A stretch of DNA of 64,000 nt from Tetrahymena elliotti 4EA. Taxonomy: Eukaryota > Ciliophora > Oligohymenophorea > Hymenostomatida > Tetrahymenidae. The position numbers and the translations under genes are program-made. The notes beneath the pieces are model-generated. The model was not told where the DNA came from. It was given only the letters and a program-made list of their open reading frames with translations, and did no database searches. Below are positions 50,101-60,735 of this stretch, one piece after another. The first letter of the stretch is position 1. The number at the start of each line of letters is the position of its first letter. Location of the stretch: contig JH720308.1 of NCBI GenBank assembly GCA_000231825.2, forward strand, positions 458,483-522,482, read 5' to 3'.

Positions 50101-50396
50101 AATACTATATAAATTAAGTTATTATTATCCTTATATGAAAGTAGATAAGTTGAAGTGCTTATATACTCAAGTTCAAACTTAGCATTAGCATATTCGTCAG
50201 TAAACACCCTTTCATTATCATAATACAAATAGCCTGCTAGCTAGATAAAATAAATATAAATAATAAGCTAATAGATTTCTAGTGAAATGCTATAATTTGG
50301 TTAATCTTCCATAATTTCTAAGATGCTAAAGCATATCTTTTTGCTAAAATGCTTAACTTAGGATATATTTTTCTTTTAAACATCTTATTTATTCAT
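44151..50396 (-). CDS. TmcB-like giant membrane protein 1
   Basis: About 1876 aa; exons 50396-49360, 48969-47622, 47560-47201, 47142-46176, 46140-45718 and 45646-44151, all in phase. Residues 1-345 contain about eight transmembrane segments in a conserved block (ILEIMEDQPNYSISLEIYQL near the start; WVLFIPFFEINSGT; DLFWNLPFRNPKII). Next comes a cytosolic part with a Cys/His cluster C386, C391, C393, H394 (HQKQCTNSLCYCH), helices, and a PAS-like segment (LFAQNKYGFIIPVKLKVDQL ... ILLNEYGFIEGISQYMYEIL). A long polar linker leads to four more membrane segments in the last 600 residues. The architecture fits the ciliate-expanded 'tiny macrocysts B' (TmcB)-like family. Biochemical role unknown; sensing at the cell surface is a guess. 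The gene at 51898 is its tandem paralogue. Confidence 0.82.
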
Positions 50397-51897
50397 ATCT
50401 AAAATGAAGAAATCAATTTCTAATAAATATTATTCTTTTTAATTTAAACAGTAATTAACTAATTTCTAATAAGCAAGTAGGTATAAAGGATTTTTGTTTA
50501 AATTAAATTTTCTACTTAATATTTATCATCTCTATCACGTTAAATAAAATTGAAGTAGTTTTCTTTTTAATCAGTAAAAATACAAAAAATACATTGTTAG
50601 TTAAATTTTTTTGGAGATTAATTTGTAAATGACAGCTTTTAAAATTTTATCAGGAGTTATTATTCTTGGCTTACAAATATAAAAATTAAAATTACTTTCT
50701 ATTTCTAATTTGCTTCTAAATTAAGTGTAAAACCTATTTGTGAAAAATTTTAATCATTAATTCTTTTAATAGTCAAAAATTTTCTAGTCATTTGAATGAA
50801 TATAAATTTTTGCAATTTATATAATTTTTTTGTTATTCACCCTTTTAATTTGATAAAAATAGTAAATACTATCTATAACATGTTTCCAAAGTTTAACTTA
50901 CATCTTTCTAAAAAAAATATATAGTTTTGAATATTTAATTGATATTCATTTTAATAGTAATTTTGCTTATTAATTTTCAAGGTTTTCCTATTTTTTAAGA
51001 TGGCATTATTCTCTCTTTTTTCTGTATTAAATTGTCAATTAACATTTAGAAACATTTATTCAATTAATCTTAAAATTAAAAATATTAATAGTTTTTTCAA
51101 ATCATTAAAATGCAAATGATTTAACAAATTACTGATTTTTTGAATAATATTCAGTAAAATTAAAAATAAAAATTATTTATTTCACAAATGAGTTTTAAGT
51201 ACATATGTGGCTTATTAATTTTTTATAATTTTCAATAATACCTAAGTAAAATAAAAGCCAAAAGATTTGTTTTATTCATGAAAAGATTTTAAGATTGAAC
51301 ATTGAGATCAATTACTTATTTTTTGATCTTTGTAATTTTCAGTAATTGTCCTAAAAATAATTTATTGTTTTGATAAAAAGTTAAAAATAATTTTTAACAA
51401 GAAACATCTATTTTAATTTACTTTACTAGAATTTTGAAAAATCAAATTAATGCTTTGAAATTCTCAAACAATTATTAAATTTGGATCTAAATATTCCTGA
51501 TTTGTTTGGATTCCTTTAAAATAAAAATTAATTTATTTAATTCAACCAATCTCTATTAACCTAAGAAGAATAATTCCTATTATTCATTAACTTTTTTAAA
51601 ACTTACAACATTTATATCTTATGGAGTTTATATTTTTGATATAAATAGATAGAAAGATCGAAAAAATAAATAATTTACTTAATTAAATTTAATTTTTAAG
51701 CTGCTGTAAGTAGATTCGAAATAGTCAATTTTTTTAACTTACAATATATTTGGTCAAATATTTTATATTAAGTGTAAAATAAATTGAATAAAAAGCATAA
51801 ATAATATATTTGTTTGAATTGTAATTTGAATAAAGTTAATTATTATTTAATAAATCAGAGAAGTTTGTTTCATTGAAAGGCTTTAATCTTATTTTAC
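50397..51897. other. Spacer between the two TmcB-like genes
   Basis: 1.5 kb, AT-rich, holding the promoter of copy 1 and the 3' UTR of copy 2. No remnant of a gene noticed. Confidence 0.5.
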
Positions 51898-54800
51898 TCA
51901 CATCTTTAATATTGATTTTAGTAATTGTATAGTAATTTCTTCTTAAGCGATCGATGTTGGGATAAAGGATAGAGCTAAATTTATTCTTCTTATTTTGTGT
52001 CTCATTTTTTTCCTAAAAAGCATGTCAATAATAAACTGTAAAAATACTAAAACAGAACCAATTGTCAAATAATAAATTAAAACTAGATTCTTATTCTCAC
52101 TTATAAGGTCTTAGCAGTATTAATTGGTCTACTGAAATAGTAAATTAATATATTACATAGGAGTAGAAAAAGAATTAAATGTTAAGCCTACAGTAAGCTC
52201 ACTGTTTAAATATTCTTAGCTTTGAGTTATCTTTTTTTCTAAATCATCCCCTTTGATTAAAAAGTTTAAATTCTTAAATAAACTTTAATACCCAGTTACT
52301 ATACCAGATATTCCATGAGAAACAGCACTCCTTAAAAATTATTTATTTTAACTTAGATCAGAGATATTCTCATTACAAATAGTTTCATTTTATAAGTAAG
52401 AGCAGGCATCTTTACTAAAGAGTTAGCTAAATGATTAGCTGCTAAATTATGCTATTGATTTAATATTGCTGATGTCTTACAAAATTGTATTCATAAATCC
52501 AGATAAATTCTCTATATCATTTTCAAAATTTGTCATTAATGTTTAGTTATAATGAGCTGGGTAATCTGGATCTACTAAGTTCATTATTGGAACTACAGCT
52601 AAATATTCATTAACAAATATTTGTTTATGGAATAAAGTATAGAACTATGAAGTATTTTTCATTAATTAGACTCCTGGTTAAAGTGAAATACTTGTAATGT
52701 AGGCTAAAATCAAGACAATAAAAAAGAATATACCACTAATCAGCAAGATAAAAATAAACATCGATTAAAGGGGCCAGTCTTTTAAATAAGTTCCTTATAT
52801 CTATGAAGAGATGTTAGAAGATGTTGATTTAAATTTATTTACTTCACTCTATTTTTTTTATCTAATTTTGTAGTTTCTTTCAGAGCTTTAAGAAGCTTTT
52901 GTAGGTAAAATTTCTTTCTTTGGAACATTTTCTATTAAATTTTATTAATTCTTATTGGTATTTAAATTATTTTAATCTATATTTTGCTGATTGAACTTAG
53001 ACTTAACTTATGCTTTATGATTGGAGTGAAAAATTTCATTATGGGTAAAATCTTGACTGCTAAAATAATTATTAAATTCATGGTCATGTTAATTATGCTC
53101 TAAATAATTTTTATAATAGTCTTCATATTGTAAGATAATATTTGAAAAAGCAACTTATTTCCAATTATTTTTCTTATTTTAATTGCTGCAAAAAATATTT
53201 TTACACATCTACAGCATACCTATTTCCTTATTAATATCAACCAGAGTCAATCTACTAATAAGTAACAAAACTTTCTCATTGTATTAGCTAATTTTTCTCA
53301 TAATTATTATCCCAAGTACTAATATGATAAGCAAATACCCTAAAATAGCACTTCCAAAAATAAGGTATTTTGTATTTAGAGAAACACTTTCATCGTACAT
53401 CCTTTGATTTATAGTTTCCATAAAACTTTCAATGATAGCACTGTATTCAAAAAAATTAACATTTAAAAAATATAAATAAATTGGCCTAAAACTATTTGGC
53501 CTCTCTTCTATTTCAAGCACAGAATTGAGAATCTTAAAAAAGAATTCAAATATCGATACTCTGACAGAGAATGGTTTACTATTTTAAAAAATAAAAATTC
53601 AAAAAATATATAATTCATTTAAATAACTTTACCCTAAGCTAAAAATGCTTGTATTAGCTGTGGGGTTATTTTATTCATCTCTCATATAGTTTAGCACACT
53701 AAAATTTTCTTAATAATAAGTTTGATAGTTAGTGCTCAGGGTTTTTAAGCCTTCAGAAAAACTAGTAAAATACTCATCAAATACATAATTATCAGTCATA
53801 TTTAAGTTCATTTAATGCATTTTCAAAGAGTATAAACACAAGTTAGAAAAGTAAGAAAATAGCTACCCAATTTTAATAGGAATATCCATCAAATTTTCAA
53901 TAGATTTAATTTTGGTTATTGTCATTATCGATATGATTACTATTGTCACAATAAAGAGAAAAAATCTAAAATCTAATTTGAAAAATAAATAAATTTTCAA
54001 AATACCTAATAAAGCAACAAAACATATTTCTCTTAATAATGAACAATAAATTTTATGTGAACAAATAATTTCAAAATTTTAAAAAACGAAAATCTGATTA
54101 GTTTATTTAGACAACACTAGGTTAAAAAGTTGAATTAAAAATAATTTTCTAAATTTTAGATTTCAAAATTATTTGTAATCAAATTAAAGATAAAATTCTT
54201 TAACAGATAAGGAAAGCAAAATTAGATAGTATTAGATGAAACTTTTTCAAAAGAAATAAATCTTACCTAGAATATGATAAAAGTGCCTAAGAATTAGTGG
54301 ATCTCTTTTTTAAACTATCATTTACAAGATACTATTATCAAAGCCTTTTTGAGTTGATTGGTAGGAAGAGAGTGAAGCCTTACCATTATTTTACTTTTCT
54401 GCATTTTTATTCACATCAGAATATTAGTTTTGTGAATATGCTCCTTTACTGCTATCATCAGAAACTTATTTGCTGTTTCTTTGGTATAAATTTATCATAT
54501 TCATTTTCTCAGCAATTATAGTTTTACGTTTTCTCAAACGACTCACTCTTTCTTTTTCTTTTTCATTTTAGTTTTCTCTATTATTTACTTTTTCTTTATC
54601 TTCATTAGTTTGAGCACCTTCATCATTTTTTGAGGATGAATGATCAGATGATTATATTCCTTGCGAGTCTATTTTTTCTTGATTTTCTTTAATTTAACTA
54701 CTTATTTCTTCTGAAATCAGATTTTTAAATTCATATAATTCATTTCTATTAGTTAACTGCTAGTCTTTTACTCTCTCTGTTTCTGCTGAAAAAATATTAG

Positions 54801-57800
54801 ATTCCATTTAAAATTATTTAGATACCAAATTAATTGAACTTGATTGTTAATTAGTTGGTGATAAAAGTGTAAATTAATTTTAGCTAATGTAGTTAGTATA
54901 ATTTATAAATAATTCTTGATTAGTATTTGAGTCTTTCTAGCAATCTTTTAAATTGTTAATATGATTTTGTGGTTCTATTATATTTTTATCGGTACATTAT
55001 TTATCTTCAAGTTATCCAAATTATTAGTGATTTTATTTTTTAGTTTTTTTATTTTATAATAATTTATTTGTTTAGTCTTTTTTAAATGCAATAAGTTCAT
55101 CACTCTATTCCAGTTTTAATTGTTTATCTTCAGTATGGTCATCTATTTAATTGTAGCAATTCGTTAAATCTATTATTTTATTATTTACAAAGTCTTCTTA
55201 TTCGTTACTAGGATTTGATTATTGTTTAAATTTAACCAAATCATTAAGACCAAAAACAGGAAACAGATTTGATTTCTCCTATTTCTAAACACCATCTGCC
55301 ATGCCATTAATTTTCTAAAAATTTTTTGTGTTATGATTGTCATTGTTTTAATCACTCTTAAATAAAGTGATTTTTGCTTTCTTTAATTCCGTTAAAAGTG
55401 GCATATTTTTTACTGAGTCAGGAGAATTATTCGATTATTTTACTTCCAAAACAGTGAGCGTTATTACATAATAATTTTCTTAAGACAAGATATTTCTTTG
55501 CTCATCTGAAAAGATTGTAAGGTGTTTTTATTCTAGCTTATATGTAATTTACACTTGTTTGGAATTAAAATATTCCCATTGCTTTAATTAAGAAATAAAA
55601 ATTATTATTAAATCTATTTATTTAAAGTAAATTTACAGATTTATTTTTTGATTAAAATTGTTTAAATTATTTGTAAATTTAAACGATGTTCTTGGTATCT
55701 AAGGATGTTTTGGTTTTCTAAAATAATTTCTGAGAAGAAGAATAATTTTATCTATTCTCCGACTTATGATCACTTAGTTAAAGATTAAATTCTTTGGCTA
55801 GTCTTATCAAGTTTTTAGGAATTTTCATATAAATTTTGTCTGATTAAAATGCAAAATCATTTAAGGAATAATACTGCTCATTAAAATTTGTTATACTAGA
55901 TTATTTCACAATATTTTTTTCCTTTTAACTTACTATGTTTTCTATAATCTCAGACAGTTAAGGAATTATCAAGAATATATTTAATTTGTAAGAAAGAATT
56001 AGATTTTTTAACTAATCAAATAAAAATTTAATATAAAATTCGTTAATTCAAATAAAAAAACTTACTTCATTAATGCTTTCTTGATTTGGCTAAAACTCGC
56101 ACAATAAATCAAATATTTCTTCTGTTAATCCTTCAATAAATCCATTTGAATCTATGACTAGGTGTTAGTATGATGTTTAATCTTTTAGTAAGCATCCATT
56201 TAAAACAAAATCGCTTGAGTAGTTGCTAAAATAGTCAATTTGTAGCTTTATTGGAATCATAAATCCTTTCTTATTCAGTCCAAAAGTAAATCTACTCCCA
56301 TTAAATAAAATAGAATACCCATTATAAATTAAATTAGACATTAGTTAATTATGGACTTTAGAAAAAATATTAGGCATTAATTAATTGATATTATTGATTA
56401 AATTTGCATCATTCATACCATACCCAAAAAAATTAAGAAGTTTTTCCTTTTTAGTATTGAGGATTTTCCCTCTTTCACTTGACATACTGACCTAAATAAA
56501 CAAAATATTTCCTTCTATTAATTATAAATTAGTCAAAGTATCCAAATTCTTATCAGTATCTTTTTTGAGCAAATCACTTTCATATTACTCAAATTGTCTT
56601 TAAACTCCTAACTAATTTTAAACTATTCCTTTGTAGATTGCATAGAACTAATATTAAATAGAAAAATTTTTTAATGTTCATTTTTCTGAGAAAAAAAATA
56701 TCAAGATTAAATATTAAAATTGTACTTTGATTCCTATTATATTTGTAGACCAGTGAGATATATTGATATCTTAGAAATATTTTTAGAATATTTAAGATAC
56801 TTTTAGGCATTAATCACTTAAGTTTAAAACATACTTATTTAAGCTCTCAAGTGTAAGTTATGGATCTTTAACTTTGTTCCAAAAATATATTTTATCATCA
56901 ATAAATTTGATGAAGTGAGGAATTAAAATTTCAGTTGATTAATCTTATTGACTAAAGCTCTTTAGCAATTCTCTTAAATTGATACCTGAGAAATCCTTGA
57001 TGATGATAGACTCTCTTTGAATTCTTTCTTCAATGAGTAATTATATATTATTTGAGAGAATATCGCAAATAGATTCGAAGTAAAAACTCTTCTTTTTTTG
57101 TTATTACAAGAGATTCTATAATTGATAGTATGCACTTACAGAGTTATTTTAATATTTAGCAATAAACGATATATATTTTAGTGATAAATGTTCATATTCT
57201 TTCTAATCATTTTGAAGGATCTTTTATTTTAAACTCCATTCAAAGATACTTTATATCATCTTAAAAATCTGTTCACTTGTTGGATTTTTCCTAGATTAGC
57301 CTATGGTTATTTTGTGGCAATTACATATCAAATTAGTGCATTATGATTAATGATAGAGTACAATTTCTTAAAGCTTGTACCTAGAAAACTTATCACTTTC
57401 TGATATTTAAGATAATCTAAATATTTCCTCTAGCTAAAAACCTAAAAATTTGTACATTCTATATTATTTTAATAATATTAAAAACAATTTATTCAAAAAA
57501 ACAAGATTACTTCTCAAAGTTTTTTTCATTTATTTTCAATACATCTTCGTATCTATAATACCAAGATACTAATAAAACAGAAGAGCAGAGAGAGCCAAAT
57601 ATCAAAGTTTGATAAAACATTTCATTATCTTGCTGGTTAACATAAAGCATTAAATAAGAGTATATTACAGCTGTAACTTCAAAAAATATAACAGATATAG
57701 CATAAACTTAAATAATTTTAGGGTTTCTGAATGGTAGGTTCCATAATAGATCATACATCATAGAGAGTACTAAAATTTACAAGAAAATATACTTTAGCGT

Positions 57801-58523
57801 ATAATCAAGAGGAGTAGTAAGTGTTGATAAAACTATAATAAAATAAACAAATAGCTAAGGTATTAAAAGAGAATGGAACTTTCGTTTCAATAAATTTCTT
57901 TCATTGAATTCATAGTTACGAAAAAAATATATTATGATCAAACTTGTTACTATTGATAGAAAGTTTCCAACAATACTAAAAATAACTTGAACCTTAGAAA
58001 TAGTGCAGTTAGTATCATCTCTTTAGTCAACAAAAAAGTTTTATTCTCCACATACAAAGGTACCAGAGTTAATTTCGAAGTAAGGTATAAAGAAAACCCA
58101 CTAAAAAAGAATAAAAAAAGTGTTTAGAAAATGGTTAATTGAAGAAAGCCTCTCTTTTTGCTAAGAAAGAAGCTAAGAATTATTTAGTTTCATGTAAGTA
58201 ATCACGCCTAAGTAAATAAAGTAGAAATACATGATGGCCTACATAATACTAAATACTGCTATGATTAAATTATTATTCTCTTTAAAAAAGAGTAGATATG
58301 TACCAGTGCTTATATATTATATTAAAACAACCAATTTTTGATGCTCTTCTTCAATCGGTCTCATTTAATCTGAGTACAAATAGCCTGTTATCTATACAAA
58401 GTGCCATATGATCAGAAATAAATAAATCTCAATTGAAACTGAATAATTAGGCTAATCTTCTATAATTTCAAGGATTGTTCTCAAAAAACTTTTAAAAAAT
58501 TTCTTGATATTCTTATCAGCCAT
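51898..58523 (-). CDS. TmcB-like giant membrane protein 2
   Basis: About 2023 aa; exons 58523-57511, 57458-56726, 56647-56066, 56011-55637, 55581-54267, 54005-53633 and 53578-51898, all in phase. It has the same architecture as the gene at 44151. The N-terminal block has about eight membrane segments (ILEIIEDQPNYSVSIEIYLF; WVFFIPYFEINSGTF; DLLWNLPFRNPKII). It keeps the Cys/His cluster C378, C383, C385, H386 (HQSQCTNLICNCH) and the PAS-like segment (FGLNKKGFMIPIKLQIDYF ... LVIDSNGFIEGL). A Ser/Asn/Lys-rich linker leads to four C-terminal membrane segments (LDFRFFLFIVTIVIISIM onward). Introns sit at corresponding points at the first junction and before the C-terminal membrane part; exon 2 of copy 1 is split by an extra intron here. 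The acceptor at 56648 was chosen because it restores the match YAIYKGIVQN to copy 1's DSIYKAIVEN. Confidence 0.8.
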
Positions 58524-59310
58524 TAAAATTCTATATATAATCTAGCTTGAGGTCAATGATTTGTCTCAAAAAAAATACTTCTTTTTAACTACTTTCTCCC
58601 TTTAGTTTATTTTGAATAAAACTACAAGTTTTGGTTTTTAATTAAATCTTAGACTAAAATATCAATTTATCAATACACCTATTTTGTAGATTGTTACTAT
58701 TTTTAAGAAAAATATCATCAAATTACTATGTTAAATAAATAATTGAAAAAAAAACTACATTTTTAGTTAAATTAAAAAAACTCAGCTATCATTAAAAATA
58801 CAATTAAAAAATTTACTTTTCTGTGGTTGCCTACGCACTATATGGGTTTTCATACTTTTATTCTATTAGGATTAAAAATACTTATTTATATTTATATTTA
58901 TCAAAATAGAAGTATAATTATTTTTAGTATCAAAATAGGTATATATTTAAATATATTTTTCTTGTTATTGCTGTAAATTAGCATGAAATTTTATTCTAAA
59001 TTTAAATGTGATGAGATAATCAATTCAAAAACGAGCTTTTAACCAAAACACAAATTGATAGAAATTAAATTTATTTATTAAAGTCCATACTGAAACTAGT
59101 TTTATATTTACTAATTTTACAGATTAATTTCAATTATCTTAACTTAGTTAATTTTAACGATTTCCACTAGTCAATATTTTTTTCTTTACATTATTTACTG
59201 AGTTCTATTTAAATTACTTTTGGATAGAATGTTACTTTTAAGTATTCAAAAATCAAAGCAAGAATAACCAAATTAATTTTCATCTAAATTCTCTAAGCCA
59301 GACAATATTT
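58112..59310. repeat. Segmental duplication, copy A
   Basis: Contains the 5' part of the intact TmcB-like gene 2, its upstream region and a dead 3' fragment of the CxxC gene. It aligns in direct orientation with 59628-60735. Shared landmarks: the CAATTGAAACTGAATAATTAG tract (58431-58450 region versus 59958-59980 region) and the CTTGGATAG/TTTGGATAG tract near 59220 versus 60644. Ends are approximate. Confidence 0.8.
59130..59310 (-). pseudogene. Truncated 3' fragment of the CxxC-repeat gene
   Basis: Reads LENLDENQ..YSC, like LENFDENQLCCSC at the end of the intact gene (60555-63674). Two of its Cys codons are lost. One base is missing relative to the intact copy and brings a TGA into frame at 59247-59245. 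It has no start and no upstream part. Confidence 0.75.
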
Positions 59311-59627
59311 TGAACATCAAATTTTAATAGATTAAATTTTAGTTATAGAAAGATAAGATATTACTTACAATCATTACTTTTAATACAATACTCATTTTTA
59401 GAGATCAAAAATTTTAATTCTCACCATAATAAAAGTAAATAAAAATAACTTCATAAAAAATTAATTTTTCAATTTTTTAGAATTATTTTTTTTGAATTTT
59501 TTTGGTAACCTAAAAAATTTGAAATTAAATCATAAAATAATCAGATTAATAAATAAAACCTTATGAAAGAAATTTTACCTTGAATTTGATAAAACTACTT
59601 ATCTATTAAAGTAATAAAGTTAATATA
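59311..59627. other. Junction segment between the duplicated copies
   Basis: About 320 bp of AT-rich DNA not obviously present elsewhere in the window. It should hold the duplication breakpoint; later insertion or strong divergence would explain its lack of match. Confidence 0.4.
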
Positions 59628-60065
59628 AAGAAAGCTCAAAAAAATTGTTTAGAAAAAATTGACCTTATAAAACCTTTATTTTTGCTAAAAAACAAACAAA
59701 GAATTATTCAGTTTCATGTATGTAATCACACCGAAATACATAAATAAATTAGAAATATTTGATGGTCTAGATTATACTAAATAAAACTTACATTAAATGT
59801 TTGTTTTTTTGGATAGAGTAGATATGTATTAGGGCAAATAATTTATGCTAAAGTAACTAATTAATTATTTATGTTCATGTTATATTTCCCTCATTATTAG
59901 AATTAAAATAGCCTTTTATGAATTCAATATATCATATTATCAAAAATAAATAAATTTCAATTGAAACTGAATAATTAGGTTAATCTGCAATAATTTCAAA
60001 GATTCTTTTCAAAGAACTTTTAAAAAATATCCTGATATTTTGATCAGTTATTTCAATCCTTTATT
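59628..60065 (-). pseudogene. Truncated 5' fragment of a TmcB-like gene
   Basis: Corresponds to about the first 135 codons of the gene at 51898-58523: KSSLKRIFEIIADQPNYSVS matches KSFLRTILEIIEDQPNYSVS. The start codon is changed to ATA (near 60049-60051). The Trp codon of IIWHF has become TGA (59934-59932). The remainder of the gene is missing. Not functional. Confidence 0.85.
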
Positions 60066-60735
60066 ATAAAATGGTTCTTTTTGACTTATCCTTGAAGTTT
60101 ATCAAAGCATAGAGACTAAAACATCAATTCATTAATAGAAATATTTTGTAGATTTGCAATTTTTAAGAATTATTCATAAATTAAACAAATTAAAAAAAAC
60201 TACAAGATAGTTAATAATGAATATACCTATTTATTTTAAAAATCACAATTAAAAACTTTTAATTTTGTATAGTTACATAGGTGATAAAACATTAGAGTTT
60301 TTGTTCAAGAAGAGTACTTATTTTTATTTGAAAATATAAAAAGATTACTATGTTTCTTTTGAATAACTAAAAATAAATATTTCATCTCAATTATTTTTTT
60401 AATTGTAACAAAGAAGATTGTTAATTAAAATTTTTTATTTTAAGGTAAAAAATTTAAAAACAAAAACAAAAATTGACAGAAACCAATTTTATTTTTTAAT
60501 TGGAAGAACAGAAACTAGTTTCTAGTTTTGTAATAATAAATTTTCTCAGTGAATTCAATTATCTTAATTGATTTAATATAAACAATTTCCACATATTAAG
60601 ATTTTTTTATTGGTATTATTAACTAAATTTTATTGAAATTACTCTTGGATAGAGTTTTATTTTTAAGAATTCAAAGGATCGAGACAAGAACAGCAAAGTT
60701 AATTCTCATCAAAATTTTCTAAGTCTGATTTACTT
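59628..60735. repeat. Segmental duplication, copy B
   Basis: Contains the 3' end of the intact CxxC gene, its downstream spacer and the dead 5' fragment of a TmcB-like gene. Direct-orientation partner of 58112-59310; similarity is clear but interrupted by many substitutions and small indels, so the event is not recent. Confidence 0.8.

Noticed and set aside
53284..53520. Small minus-strand membrane protein
   Set aside because: It is an internal piece of the last exon of the TmcB-like gene 2; upstream codons and the splice site connect it to the rest.
56589..56810. Separate small gene in the middle of TmcB-like gene 2
   Set aside because: It spans an intron of the larger gene and matches no conserved part of the paralogue.
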